From positions 1 to 37,398 of the forward strand of contig NZ_JFGS01000034.1 of the NCBI RefSeq assembly GCF_000740775.1: a DNA stretch of 37,398 nt. Direction: 5' to 3'. Numbering within the stretch: position 1 is the first letter of the stretch; each line of letters opens with the position of its first letter. The notes below the pieces were generated by a model. It was not told the DNA's origin. It made no database searches and saw nothing but the letters and a program-made list of their open reading frames with translations. This stretch comes from Haematobacter missouriensis. GTDB lineage: Bacteria; Pseudomonadota; Alphaproteobacteria; Rhodobacterales; Rhodobacteraceae. The position numbers and the translations under genes are program-made. This document shows positions 7,816 through 16,194 of the stretch, one piece after another.

Positions 7816-8889
7816 TCACTGGATGCCGAGCTTCGCGCAGGCGGCGGCATATTCGCCAGTGCAGACCTCTGACGCCTTCTGGATACCCTTGTCGAAGATC
7901 TCTGCCTTGATGTTCTCTGCCGTTACCACTGCCGGAACGAAAAGCTGCGAGGGCGTATCATAAAGGGTGGCCTTCGCGTCCGGCGTCTCACCTTTCAGAA
8001 AAGCGGCAACAACTTCCGCTGCGGACGCCGCGACGACCTCCGACGGTTTGGAGATGGTATTGTACTGATCCCCGGCGATGATGAGCTGCAATGCCGCGAT
8101 CGTCGCGTCATTTCCGGTGACGGGCGGCACCGGATTAACCCCGGCAGCCTTGAAGGCAGCAATGGCGCCCCCCGCTGTGCCGTCATTCGCTGCCACGACA
8201 CCCTTGATGTCGGCGCCGAAGCGGGTGATCTGGCCTGCGGCCCATTCCTGCGCCTTGGGAGGTGCCCATTCGGGCGTATCGAATTCCGAAAGCGTCTTGT
8301 AGTCCGACGCCTGCAATGCCGCATGAATACCGTCGCGGATCAGACCCGCAGCCGCGTCGGTGGGGGATCCGTTGATCTGAAGCACCCCGGCACCTGCCGG
8401 CACTCCCGCCGCTTTCATATGTTCCACGAGCGACTGCGCGATTGCCTGACCGATCGCCTTGTTGTCGAAGGAGACATAATAGTCGGCAGGCTTGTCCGGG
8501 ATCGGGCGATCATATGCGATGACCTTGACGTCCTGGGACTGTGCAATCTCCACCAACGCAGCGGCGGCGGCGCTGTCTACCGGATCGAGCACGATGACTT
8601 TGGCGCCTTGCGTGATGACCGAGTTGAATTGTTGCTGCTGCAATGCCGCGTTGCCGTTGGCGTTCTGGTAGATCACCGTGCAACCCGCACAGAGCTTCGC
8701 CATCGCCGCCTTGAAGCCGGGGAAGTCGTGTTGCTCGTAGCGGGTCGAGGCCTGATCCGGCATCAGAAAGGCCACGGTTGCATTGTCTTGCGCCATGGCA
8801 GCCGTGCCAAGTGCGGCAGCTGCAAGGCTCGTGGCGACGCGGGCCGAAAGACGCGAAGCGAACGCGCCCGAAAAATGTGTGGATGTCAT
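7816..8889 (-). CDS. Periplasmic sugar/polyol-binding protein (XylF/RbsB type)
   Basis: A 357-residue periplasmic binding protein of the sugar-binding PBP family (cluster B). The signal peptide ends at about AMA-Q34. Next comes VAFLMPDQASTRYEQHDFPG, then VIVLDPVDSAAAAALV, IAYDRPIPDKPADYYVSFDN, and VVAANDGTAGGAIAAFKAAG, which together resemble the D-xylose-binding protein XylF. Two Cys pairs (LCAGC and the C-terminal TGEYAAAC region) may form disulfides in the periplasm. It is the first gene of the ribitol operon and, being the most abundant component, faces the regulatory region shared with the LacI gene. It is probably specific for ribitol or another pentitol; a free pentose is possible. Confidence 0.88.
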   Translation of the reverse strand: MTSTHFSGAFASRLSARVATSLAAAALGTAAMAQDNATVAFLMPDQASTRYEQHDFPGFKAAMAKLCAGCTVIYQNANGNAALQQQQFNSVITQGAKVIVLDPVDSAAAAALVEIAQSQDVKVIAYDRPIPDKPADYYVSFDNKAIGQAIAQSLVEHMKAAGVPAGAGVLQINGSPTDAAAGLIRDGIHAALQASDYKTLSEFDTPEWAPPKAQEWAAGQITRFGADIKGVVAANDGTAGGAIAAFKAAGVNPVPPVTGNDATIAALQLIIAGDQYNTISKPSEVVAASAAEVVAAFLKGETPDAKATLYDTPSQLFVPAVVTAENIKAEIFDKGIQKASEVCTGEYAAACAKLGIQ

Positions 8890-8957
8890 CTCTTTCCTCC
8901 CAGCGAGATGTCGTAGCTGTGCGGGGTCGCGTCCGCTTGCCCGATGCTATCAGCTAC

Positions 8958-8985
8958 ACCGATTGTGCAAATCCGCTCAATCGGT
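8958..8985. promoter_or_regulatory. Candidate LacI-family operator
   Basis: ACCGATTG (8958-8965) and CAATCGGT (8978-8985) form a perfect 8-bp inverted repeat around a 12-bp core that is itself partly symmetric (GC-NN-AT-NN-GC), so 22 of 28 positions are palindromic. ATAGCAT follows directly, and its complement ATGCTAT occurs seven bases before the left arm. The site lies between the divergent binding-protein and lacI-type genes, where one site could control both. Confidence 0.65.
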
Positions 8986-9051
8986 ATAGCATGATTGAGA
9001 GACATCCTGCAGCATGTCAAGAGCATCCAGCGCGCATGAGGGAGACCGACG

Positions 9052-10098
9052 ATGAAGGGAGCGGAGGGCGACAGCCTTACCGGGAAAGAAGCGGTCCAGC
9101 GAAAACGGACCACGATCTATGACCTCGCCGCTCTCGCGGGCACCTCCCCAAGCGCGGTGAGCGCCGTGCTGAACGGCAGCTGGAAGAAGCGGCGGATCAG
9201 CGCGGGACTGGCGGACCGGATCAACCGGGTGGCAGAAGAGCAGGGCTATGCGGTGAACCGGCAGGCCAGCGCGCTGCGGTCCGCCCGCTCGGGTATCGTG
9301 GGCATGATCGTCCCGAAATACGACAACCGGTATTTTGGTGCCATTGCCGAGCAATTCGAGGCCGGCGCGCGGGAGCGGGGGTTGTTTCCCGTCATCACCT
9401 GCACCCAGCGCAACCCGAAGCTGGAGCTGGAGGCCGCGCGGGAATTGTTGTCCTATCAGGTGGATTGTCTCGTCGCGACCGGGGCCACCGATCCCGACCG
9501 GATCGCCGAGCTCTGCGCGGCCTCCGGGGTGCGGACGCTCAACCTCGATCTGCCGGGACGGATGGCGCCCTCGGTGGTTTCGGACAATTTCGGCGGTGCG
9601 CGCGATCTGTCACACCTCATCCTGACGCGCACGGAGACGGCCTTCGGGCGCAGAAAGCCGTTGATGTTTCTGGGGGGCAGGCGGACCGACCACAATACGC
9701 GCGAACGGATCCGGGGGTTTCGCGCCGCGCATGAGGCGGCTGGAATCCCCTTGCAGGAGGCGCATATCCTTCCCTGCGGCTATGCCGCCGACAAGGTGGA
9801 GGACGCTCTCGACGCGTTGGGGGGTCCGCTTGCTGATGGTATCTTCGTCAACTCCACCATCGCGCTGGAAGGGGTCGTGCGGTGGCTGAAAAGGCGGCGA
9901 CTTGATCCAGAGGCGTGCCTTTTCGGCTGTTTCGACTGGGATCCCTTCGCGGCAATGCTGACGGGCAACGTCGGCATGGTGCGCCAGAACGTACCCGCCA
10001 TGCTGACGGCGCTATTCGCCCTGCTCGATGGACGAGCGAAAGCACCGCCGCCCAGAGGACAGATCGTCGTGCCCGTGCTGATGGAACCCGTCGGCTAG
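9052..10098 (+). CDS. LacI-family regulator of the ribitol operon
   Basis: A 348-residue LacI/GalR-type regulator. The DNA-binding domain covers residues 20-75 (TTIYDLAALAGTSPSAVSAVLNG and the hinge helix near RQASALR) and is followed by a periplasmic-binding-like effector domain beginning GIVGMIVPKYDNRYF. The ATG at 9052 is preceded by GGGAG. The gene is divergent from the ribitol binding-protein gene with a palindromic operator candidate between them, so I infer a repressor released by ribitol, D-ribulose or a phosphorylated product. Its stop lies five bases from the stop of the convergent livF-type gene, and I see no terminator hairpin there. Confidence 0.87.
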   Translation: MKGAEGDSLTGKEAVQRKRTTIYDLAALAGTSPSAVSAVLNGSWKKRRISAGLADRINRVAEEQGYAVNRQASALRSARSGIVGMIVPKYDNRYFGAIAEQFEAGARERGLFPVITCTQRNPKLELEAARELLSYQVDCLVATGATDPDRIAELCAASGVRTLNLDLPGRMAPSVVSDNFGGARDLSHLILTRTETAFGRRKPLMFLGGRRTDHNTRERIRGFRAAHEAAGIPLQEAHILPCGYAADKVEDALDALGGPLADGIFVNSTIALEGVVRWLKRRRLDPEACLFGCFDWDPFAAMLTGNVGMVRQNVPAMLTALFALLDGRAKAPPPRGQIVVPVLMEPVG

Positions 10099-10103
10099 TT
10101 GGC

Positions 10104-10805
10104 TCAAATCCCGAGATATGCCGCGCGTATTCGCGGGTCCGCGATCAGCGCCTCTGCTGGACCCGAGATGGTGATGCCGCCCGTTTCCATCACATAGCCC
10201 CGGTCCGCGATCTTCAGAGCACCAAAGGCATTCTGTTCCACCAGCAGCACCGTGACGCCTCTCGCCTTCAGCTCCTTTACCACTTCGAAGATCTGTTGGA
10301 CGATGATCGGAGCCAACCCCATCGACGGCTCATCCAGCAGCAGGCACGCCGGGCGTCCCATCAGCGCGCGGGCCATGGCGAGCATCTGTTGTTGCCCACC
10401 CGACAGGCCGCCAGCGGCCAGATTGCGCTTCTCGCGCAGGATCGGGAACATGCCGAATGCATCCTGCATGTCCTTTTCCACCTGCTCGTCCGAATAGAGA
10501 TAGGCACCGAGCCGCAGGTTCTCCTCCACCGTGAGATTGGTGAATATTTGCCGCCCTTCCGGCGACTGCGTCAGCCCGAGCGCGGGCCGCCGGTATGCGG
10601 GCACAGTGGTGATCTCCTTCCCGCGGAAGACGATCGAGCCTGCAGTCACGGGTTGAACACCCGAAAGACATTGGAGCAGTGTCGTCTTGCCCGCGCCATT
10701 CGCACCGACCACCGTCACGATTTCGCCCTCATCAACGCGGAGGTCCACGCCATGAAGCACTTCGATCCGCCCATAGCGGGAGCGCAGCCCGTCAACCTTC
10801 AGCAT
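10104..10805 (-). CDS. livF: Branched-chain-amino-acid-type ABC ATPase (LivF)
   Basis: A 233-residue ATPase of the LivF branch. Walker A GANGAGKT is at residues 34-41, followed by PEGRQIFTNLTVEENL, the signature LSGGQQQMLAMARALM, Walker B CLLLDEPSMGLAPI, and the switch region VLLVEQNAFGAL. Length and the SMGLAP motif are those of LivF. It is the last gene of the importer operon, its start overlapping the livG stop by 14 bases. With the other four genes it forms a high-affinity importer; the substrate is more likely an aromatic acid than leucine, given the paa genes next door. Confidence 0.9.
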   Translation of the reverse strand: MLKVDGLRSRYGRIEVLHGVDLRVDEGEIVTVVGANGAGKTTLLQCLSGVQPVTAGSIVFRGKEITTVPAYRRPALGLTQSPEGRQIFTNLTVEENLRLGAYLYSDEQVEKDMQDAFGMFPILREKRNLAAGGLSGGQQQMLAMARALMGRPACLLLDEPSMGLAPIIVQQIFEVVKELKARGVTVLLVEQNAFGALKIADRGYVMETGGITISGPAEALIADPRIRAAYLGI

Positions 10806-11577
10806 GTTCAGCCCCCAGGTAAGCGGCGATCACCGCAGGATTGCGGCTGACCGTGGCGGGGTCGCCTTCGGCGATCTTTTCGCCATGGTCCAGGACGACG
10901 ATATGGCTGGAGATCCGCATCACCATCTTCATGTCGTGTTCGACCAGCAATATGGCGACTCCCGATGCCGCCACAGCTGCGATGAGGTGGTCGATCTCCT
11001 CCGTCTCCACGGCATTGCATCCGGCAGCGGGTTCGTCGAGCAGCAGAATCTTCGGCTCCAATGCCAGCGCGCGGGCGATCTCCAGTCTTTTGAGCGAGCC
11101 GTACGACAGGCTGCCCGCCTCTCTCCCCGCCGTGCGGTCGAGACCCACGCGCGCGAGCAGGGCCATCGCGCCTTCCTCCGCCTCCCGCGCGCGGCGACGT
11201 GCGGCAGGAAGCGACAGCATATCCGCGAGCACTGTCCCCCGCTCCCGCAGGTGATAGCCGGTCACCGCATTTTCCAGCACGGTCATCGACTGGAAAATCT
11301 GCAGGTTCTGGAAGGTCCGGCTCATTCCGCGGCGCGCGAGCAGATGGGGGGCGAAGCCGGTCACATCCTCGCCCGCCAATATGACGCGCCCCGAACCGGG
11401 TTGGTAAAGGCCCGATATCATGTTGAACAGCGTGGTCTTTCCCGCCCCGTTCGGCCCGATGACGGACGCGATTTCTCCGGGGCGGACAGAGAAGCTCACG
11501 TCGTTTACAGCTTTCAGCCCGCCAAAGGCGATGCCCAGCCCCTCCACGGAGAGAAGCGGATTACCGTTGCGTATCAT
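10792..11577 (-). CDS. livG: Branched-chain-amino-acid-type ABC ATPase (LivG)
   Basis: A 261-residue ATPase of the LivG branch. GPNGAGKT is at residues 41-48, then the Q-loop FNMISGLYQPGSG and SRTFQNLQIFQSMTVLENA. The signature is the LivG-typical degenerate form LSYGSLKRLEIARALA, with Walker B ILLLDEPAAGCNAVE and the end DHGEKIAEGDPATV. It is slightly longer than LivF, as usual. The ATG at 11577 overlaps the livM stop by four bases. It would pair with LivF as an ATPase heterodimer on the cytoplasmic side of LivHM. Confidence 0.9.
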   Translation of the reverse strand: MIRNGNPLLSVEGLGIAFGGLKAVNDVSFSVRPGEIASVIGPNGAGKTTLFNMISGLYQPGSGRVILAGEDVTGFAPHLLARRGMSRTFQNLQIFQSMTVLENAVTGYHLRERGTVLADMLSLPAARRRAREAEEGAMALLARVGLDRTAGREAGSLSYGSLKRLEIARALALEPKILLLDEPAAGCNAVETEEIDHLIAAVAASGVAILLVEHDMKMVMRISSHIVVLDHGEKIAEGDPATVSRNPAVIAAYLGAEHAEG

Positions 11578-12530
11578 TCCCTGTTCCTCCGCAGCTTGCG
11601 CAGAAGGGAGGGCAGCAACCCCTGCGGCAGGAAGATCATCACCAGAACCATGATCAGCCCCAGAACCATCTGCTCATATTCGGCAAACACCGTCAGCACC
11701 TGCGGCAACACCGTCAGAAGCGCGGTACCGAAAATCGCGCCTAGAACCGAGCCGACGCCGCCAAGGACCGCCATCGTCACCATCTCTATCGAGTGCATGA
11801 AACCTGCGACATCGGGAGTGATGAACTTGTTCTGAAGCGCCAGAAGTGAACCGGAAACAGAGGCATAGACCGCGGAAATCACGAATGCCTTGAGCTTCAT
11901 CCGCGAGACGTCGATCCCGACGGTGCTCGCCGCGACCTCCGATCCATGAAGCGCGCGCAACGCCCGCCCTGTCGAGCTGTCACGCAGATTGAGCGCCAGC
12001 CACGCGCCGAGGATCATGCAAATGCCGCAGAAGAAATACCAGAACTCGCCATTCGACAGGTCGAGCCCCATGCCCTTCAACACAGCCCGAAGGCCGAGCT
12101 CCGGCACTGCCATCCCATCCGGTCCGCCGGTGAGCGCACGCTCATTGTTCAGCACCATGGAGACCAGAATGCCGAAGCCCAGCGTGGCGACCCCCAGATA
12201 GTAACCCTTCAGCCGCAGGATCGGGCGTCCCACGAGATAGGCGAGAGCAGCGGAAACGGCCCCGCCCAGAACGATGGAAAGCGCGGGTGACACCCCCAGA
12301 TGTGCCGGGGCCAGCGCACAGGCATAAGCGCCGATCCCGGCGAAACCGGCATGTCCAAGGCTGATCTGCCCGGCATAGCCGATCAGGATGACGATGCCCG
12401 TCACCGCAATCGCGTTCACAAACACCAGTGCCCCCACCCGGTAGTAGAAGCTGGAGGGAAACAGCAGCGGCGACAATGCGACAAGCGCGATCAGCACCGT
12501 CAGCGTGGCGGTTTTCGTATCAAACCTCAT
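11574..12530 (-). CDS. livM: Branched-chain-amino-acid-type ABC permease (LivM)
   Basis: A 318-residue inner-membrane permease with eight or nine hydrophobic segments. LivM markers are AGQISLGHAGFAGIGAYACA near residue 60, YYLGVATLGFG, and the cytoplasmic loop STGRALRALHGSEVAASTVG, which contacts the ATPase. It ends with a basic tail after LVMIFLPQGLLPSLLRKL. It forms the translocation pore with LivH, encoded four bases upstream. Substrate inferred from context only. Confidence 0.9.
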   Translation of the reverse strand: MRFDTKTATLTVLIALVALSPLLFPSSFYYRVGALVFVNAIAVTGIVILIGYAGQISLGHAGFAGIGAYACALAPAHLGVSPALSIVLGGAVSAALAYLVGRPILRLKGYYLGVATLGFGILVSMVLNNERALTGGPDGMAVPELGLRAVLKGMGLDLSNGEFWYFFCGICMILGAWLALNLRDSSTGRALRALHGSEVAASTVGIDVSRMKLKAFVISAVYASVSGSLLALQNKFITPDVAGFMHSIEMVTMAVLGGVGSVLGAIFGTALLTVLPQVLTVFAEYEQMVLGLIMVLVMIFLPQGLLPSLLRKLRRNRE

Positions 12531-12534
12531 GGCA

Positions 12535-13407
12535 TCAGACCCGTTCTGTCGATTTGCGCCCGAACAGCCCCTGAGGGCGCACGAAGAGAACGAGCAGGAT
12601 CATCACGAAGGCCACCGCATCCTTGTACTGTGAGGAGAGGTAACCCGCGGTAAGCGCCTCTATCAGCCCGAGCAGGAAGCCGCCCACCAGCGCGCCCTTG
12701 GGATTGCCCATGCCGCCCAACATCGCGGCGGCGAAACCTTTCAGCGCGAACCCGATCCCGACACCGTAGGCCGTGAGCGTGATCGGCGTCGCCAACACCC
12801 CGGCCAGCGCTCCGATGGCGGCGGACAGCGCAAAGGACAGGGTCATCACGAAGGTCGTGTTGATCCCCACCAATTGGGCTGCCAGCCGGTTGTTGGACGT
12901 GGCGAGCACCGCGCGTCCGAGCAGCGTCCGGCTAAAGAATGCCCACAGCCCGACGAAGACCGCGATCGCGCCACCGATGACCCACAGGCTCTGCGGCAGG
13001 ATCGTGGCTCCTCCGATGCGGAGCGGCGTGTCACCGGAAAACGCGGGAAAGCTGTGGATCTGCTTGTCGAAGACCACTTGCGCGCCGCCCTGTATGAAGA
13101 TCGACACCCCTATGGTGATGATGATGATCGACACCACGGGCGCGCCGCGTGCTGGTTCGATGGCGAGCTTGTTGATCGCCACGCCCACCGCCGCTGTCAC
13201 CACGATGGCGGTCAGGGCGGCAAGCGGCAGAGGTACTCCCGCCGCGTGAGCGAACCACGTGATCATCCCGCCCAGCATGACGAATTCGCCCTGGGCGAAA
13301 TTGACCACGTCGGAAGCGTTGTAGATGATCGTGAAACCAAGCGCGACGAGCGCGTAAACCGCGCCGACCGTCACACCGGAAAAGATGAACTGTAGGAATT
13401 CCGACAC
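12535..13407 (-). CDS. livH: Branched-chain-amino-acid-type ABC permease (LivH)
   Basis: A 290-residue inner-membrane permease of the LivH branch. The N-terminus GVTVGAVYALVALGFTIIYN and the following VVNFAQGEFVMLGG are diagnostic. The ATPase-contact loop is RTLLGRAVLATSNNRLAAQL, and the C-terminal GLIEALTAGYLSSQYKDAV is also typical. It lies 101 bases downstream of the binding-protein gene; the gap holds a stable hairpin at 13442-13461 that probably lowers permease expression relative to the binding protein. Confidence 0.9.
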   Translation of the reverse strand: MSEFLQFIFSGVTVGAVYALVALGFTIIYNASDVVNFAQGEFVMLGGMITWFAHAAGVPLPLAALTAIVVTAAVGVAINKLAIEPARGAPVVSIIIITIGVSIFIQGGAQVVFDKQIHSFPAFSGDTPLRIGGATILPQSLWVIGGAIAVFVGLWAFFSRTLLGRAVLATSNNRLAAQLVGINTTFVMTLSFALSAAIGALAGVLATPITLTAYGVGIGFALKGFAAAMLGGMGNPKGALVGGFLLGLIEALTAGYLSSQYKDAVAFVMILLVLFVRPQGLFGRKSTERV

Positions 13408-13441
13408 TTGGGCTGCTCCCGTAGGCGGTAACCTGAGGGTC

Positions 13442-13461
13442 GCCCCGCCGTGGAGCGGGGC
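13442..13461 (-). terminator. Intra-operon hairpin between binding protein and livH
   Basis: GCCCCGC (13442-13448) and GCGGGGC (13455-13461) form a perfect 7-bp GC-only stem with a 6-nt loop. There is no U-run, so it is better read as a processing or attenuation hairpin that protects the upstream binding-protein message than as a full terminator. Confidence 0.55.
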
Positions 13462-13508
13462 ACTGGCTGTCGTCCGGGGGCCGGGATCTCTCGGCCGGTG
13501 CGATCAGG

Positions 13509-14663
13509 TCAGTCGACCGGAACCCAGTTGCCGTCCTTGATTTCCAGCATACGGAAGGCCGACAGGTCGAGGCCGAGATGGTCCTCGGGTCCGAACGTGT
13601 AGATCCCGGTCGTCCCGGCAAGACCGGAGGTCGCCTCGATCGCGTCGCGGATGTCGCCCGGGTCGGTCGATCCGGCACGGCTGATCGCATCGGTGAGGAT
13701 CAGGAAGGCATCATGGGCATAGCCGCCGAATGTGCCGACAGGGGTTCCGGTCGCCGCCTCATAGGCCGCCTTGTAGCTTGTGACCGGCGCCTTCTGCGGA
13801 TCCCCGTCGGCCAGCAGATCGGCGATGAGCAGCGCGGTCCCGGGCAAGCGGATCCCTTCGGCGGCTTCCGTGCCGGCCAGTTCGATGAAGCCCGCCGAGG
13901 CGACGCCATGCGACTGATAGAAGGGCAGCCCGATTGCCAGCTGCTTGTAGTTCCGCGTGACGATGGATGGCCCCTGCCCGAAGCCGGGGTTCAGAACGGC
14001 CTGCACGCCGGGCGTACCCTTTATCTTGGTCAATTGCGCGGTCATGTCGGAATCGCGGGGGTCGTAGGTCTCGTCTGCCACGACTTCGATACCGTAATCG
14101 CCGACGACCGCCTTGCACTGGGCCTGCATGGACGCGCCAAACCCGTCCGTGCCGGAGATCATCCCGATCTTCGTATAGCCCTGCTTCTTCATATCCTCGA
14201 AGATTTTCTGGCAGGCCATGCGATCGGTATGCGGTGTCTTGAAGGTGAAGGGTTTGACCGGCTGGATGATGTCGATGGCCCCGGCGAGAGAGATGAACGG
14301 CACCTCCGCATCTTCCGCCACCGCCAGGATCGACATGGAGGTGCCGGTGCTCGTCCCACCGATGATTGCCACGACCTCGTCATCCTCGATCAGCCGGGTC
14401 GCAAAGGTGCGGGCCTTGTTGGGATCGCCGCCGTCGTCATAGAGCACTAGTGTGATCTGCTCGCCGCCCAGCCCTCCCGCCGCATTCGCCTTTTCGACCA
14501 GCATGCTCAGCGTCTTGGCCTCAGGGTCGCCAAGAAAGGCTGCAGGCCCCGTTGCGGAGATGCTGGCGCCGATCTTGATATCTGCGGATGCACCGGATGG
14601 CAGCAGCGCCGCCACGCCAAGAGCCAGACCAGCCAGCGTGGTGGCGGTCATTACCTTATTCAT
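13509..14663 (-). CDS. Liv-type periplasmic substrate-binding protein (aromatic acid candidate)
   Basis: A 384-residue periplasmic binding protein of the Leu/Ile/Val-binding family (type I fold). The signal peptide is cut near ASA-D28, followed by IKIGASISATGPAAFLGDPE, the hinge motif DDGGDPNKARTFATRLIEDD, and IIGGTSTGTSMSILAVAEDA. Members of this family often bind benzoate-, hydroxybenzoate- or phenylacetate-like acids rather than amino acids. It is the first gene of its operon and is divergent from paaG across a region with a TetR-type palindrome, so I infer a phenylacetate or aryl-acid ligand. No ligand residues can be assigned confidently by eye. Confidence 0.85.
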   Translation of the reverse strand: MNKVMTATTLAGLALGVAALLPSGASADIKIGASISATGPAAFLGDPEAKTLSMLVEKANAAGGLGGEQITLVLYDDGGDPNKARTFATRLIEDDEVVAIIGGTSTGTSMSILAVAEDAEVPFISLAGAIDIIQPVKPFTFKTPHTDRMACQKIFEDMKKQGYTKIGMISGTDGFGASMQAQCKAVVGDYGIEVVADETYDPRDSDMTAQLTKIKGTPGVQAVLNPGFGQGPSIVTRNYKQLAIGLPFYQSHGVASAGFIELAGTEAAEGIRLPGTALLIADLLADGDPQKAPVTSYKAAYEAATGTPVGTFGGYAHDAFLILTDAISRAGSTDPGDIRDAIEATSGLAGTTGIYTFGPEDHLGLDLSAFRMLEIKDGNWVPVD

Positions 14664-14906
14664 CGGTTTCTCCTCCCAGAAACAATATTGTCAGGCGATT
14701 ATTTGCGGGGTGGCCGATTTTCCCGATCTCGGCACGACGGAACGGACGCGCGCGCAGGCACGTGTTGGCCGTTCGCTGTCGAACAGGTCACTCATGGCAG
14801 GTCCCCCCAGGGCGTCTCCCTCGCCCTGCTTTATCATTGACCGACCGGTCGGTGTATGCAACATGATTCTTGGAGGGCCCGTCAGATATTGGGCCGGGAG
14901 ACGAAA
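14664..14906. promoter_or_regulatory. Divergent control region, liv-type importer and paaGIKR
   Basis: This 243-bp gap between two divergent operons contains the PaaR-type palindrome at 14840-14853. It also holds a 10-bp palindrome ACAATATTGT at 14682-14691, just upstream of the binding-protein ribosome binding site (GGGAGGAG on the minus strand). A TTGACC hexamer at 14837-14842 overlaps the PaaR-type site and could be a -35 element for paaG; a convincing -10 element was not found. Confidence 0.55.
14840..14853. promoter_or_regulatory. PaaR-type operator (perfect 14-bp palindrome)
   Basis: ACCGACCGGTCGGT is a perfect 14-bp palindrome, 54-67 bases before the paaG start and about 177 bases before the start of the divergent binding-protein gene. 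This form is common for TetR-family regulators, and the third gene downstream of paaG encodes a PaaR-like TetR protein. It overlaps a TTGACC hexamer, which fits repression by blocking a promoter. Confidence 0.8.
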
Positions 14907-15695
14907 ATGACATCGACAGTAGGCTCGGCACTGGCCGAAGGCGTCTTGACGCTGACCCTTAATCGTCCCGAAAAACTGAACTCCTTCAATGAGGAGATGC
15001 ACACAGCGCTCCGTGCGGGGTTTCAGCGGGCCACGGACGACCCCGCGATTCGGGCGGTGCTGCTGACGGGCGCGGGCAGGGCGTTCTGCGCCGGGCAGGA
15101 TCTGGGCGACCGGGATCCCCGCAAGTCGGAAGCCGCCCCCGACCTCGGCGCGACGCTGGAGACATGGTACAATCCCACCCTTCGCCTGATCCGTGCGCTG
15201 GAGAAACCAGTCGTCTGCGCGGTGAACGGAGTCGCTGCCGGGGCAGGCGCCAACATTGCGCTGGCCTGTGATATTGTGATCGCTGCCCGCTCCGCGAAGT
15301 TCATTCAGGCCTTCTCCCGCATCGGCCTTGTCCCCGACGCGGGGGGAAGTTGGAGCCTCGCACGGATACTGGGGGAACCGAGAGCCAAGGCGCTCGCCCT
15401 GACGGCAGAGCCGCTGATGGCGCAGACTGCGGCCGATTGGGGTCTTGTCTGGCAGGCCGTCGATGATGCAGATCTCATGCCTGCCGCCACGACCCTTGCG
15501 AAGAGCCTCGCCGCAGGCCCGACGCTCGGCCTCGGCCTGACGAAGCGGCTCATTCAGGCTGCTGCGACCAATGATCTGGATGCGCAGCTTGACCTTGAGC
15601 GCGATTGTCAGCGAGAGGCGGGGCGGAGCGCTGACTATGCCGAAGGCGTTACTGCCTTTCTGGAAAAACGTGCTCCGGTCTTCCGCGGTAAATGA
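14907..15695 (+). CDS. paaG: Ring-1,2-epoxyphenylacetyl-CoA isomerase (PaaG)
   Basis: A 262-residue enoyl-CoA hydratase/isomerase-superfamily protein, the same length as E. coli PaaG. LTLNRPEKLNSFNEEMH lies near the start, CAGQDL is at residues 61-66, and the second oxyanion-hole loop is in NGVAAGAGANIALACDIVIA (107-126). SRIGLVPDAGGSW follows, and the end AGRSADYAEGVTAFLEKR is diagnostic. It converts 1,2-epoxyphenylacetyl-CoA to the seven-membered oxepin-CoA, the step after PaaABCE. The ATG at 14907 has GGGAG upstream; an in-frame ATG at 14856 lies close to the operator and adds residues absent from the family. The stop overlaps paaI by four bases. Confidence 0.93.
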   Translation: MTSTVGSALAEGVLTLTLNRPEKLNSFNEEMHTALRAGFQRATDDPAIRAVLLTGAGRAFCAGQDLGDRDPRKSEAAPDLGATLETWYNPTLRLIRALEKPVVCAVNGVAAGAGANIALACDIVIAARSAKFIQAFSRIGLVPDAGGSWSLARILGEPRAKALALTAEPLMAQTAADWGLVWQAVDDADLMPAATTLAKSLAAGPTLGLGLTKRLIQAAATNDLDAQLDLERDCQREAGRSADYAEGVTAFLEKRAPVFRGK

Positions 15696-16153
15696 GCTTT
15701 GACATGAAACCTGTCAGTCAGATGACCCCGGAAGAAGTGGCAAAAGCCTCCGCCGCCGCCATGTGGCAAGGCGATACGGCGAGCCGGGGGCTCGGCATGG
15801 AACTCTGCCACGTGGCGCCCGGCGAGGCGACCATGACGATGACGGTGACCCCGGCCATGTCGAACGGTCACGGCAATTGCCACGGCGGCTTCATGTTCGC
15901 CCTCGCCGATAGCACCTTTGCCTTCGCCTGCAACAGCTACAATCAGGCCGTTGTCGCCCAGCACTGTTCCATCACGTATATCGCTCCCGGACAGGTGGGC
16001 GATGTGCTCACGGCGGAAGCGCGCGAGGTCTCGCGCCGCGGCCGGTCGGGCATCTACGACATTCGCATCACCAATCAGCGGGGCGAGCATATTGCCGAGT
16101 TCCGCGGCCATTCCCGCAGCGTGAAAGGCACACACCTGCCCGTCGAAGACTGA
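15692..16153 (+). CDS. paaI: Hydroxyphenylacetyl-CoA thioesterase (PaaI)
   Basis: A 153-residue hotdog-fold thioesterase. The family core is NGHGNCHGGFMFALADSTFAFACNS, with His64-Gly-Gly and Asp73 at the positions used for catalysis in PaaI, then ITYIAPGQVGDVLTAEA and RSGIYDIRITNQRGE. PaaI hydrolyses ring-hydroxylated or dead-end phenylacetyl-CoA derivatives, freeing CoA when the pathway stalls. It overlaps paaG by four bases (ATGA) and is followed by paaK after 41 bases. Confidence 0.9.
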   Translation: MSFDMKPVSQMTPEEVAKASAAAMWQGDTASRGLGMELCHVAPGEATMTMTVTPAMSNGHGNCHGGFMFALADSTFAFACNSYNQAVVAQHCSITYIAPGQVGDVLTAEAREVSRRGRSGIYDIRITNQRGEHIAEFRGHSRSVKGTHLPVED

Positions 16154-16194
16154 CGGGACTCCGCTGCGTTCAGACACTCCAAGGGAGGAGCACC

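Noticed and set aside
10104-14663. Plain leucine/isoleucine/valine transporter
   Set aside because: The family name fits, but the location and shared PaaR-type operator with paaG favour an aromatic acid; kept as family-level annotation only.
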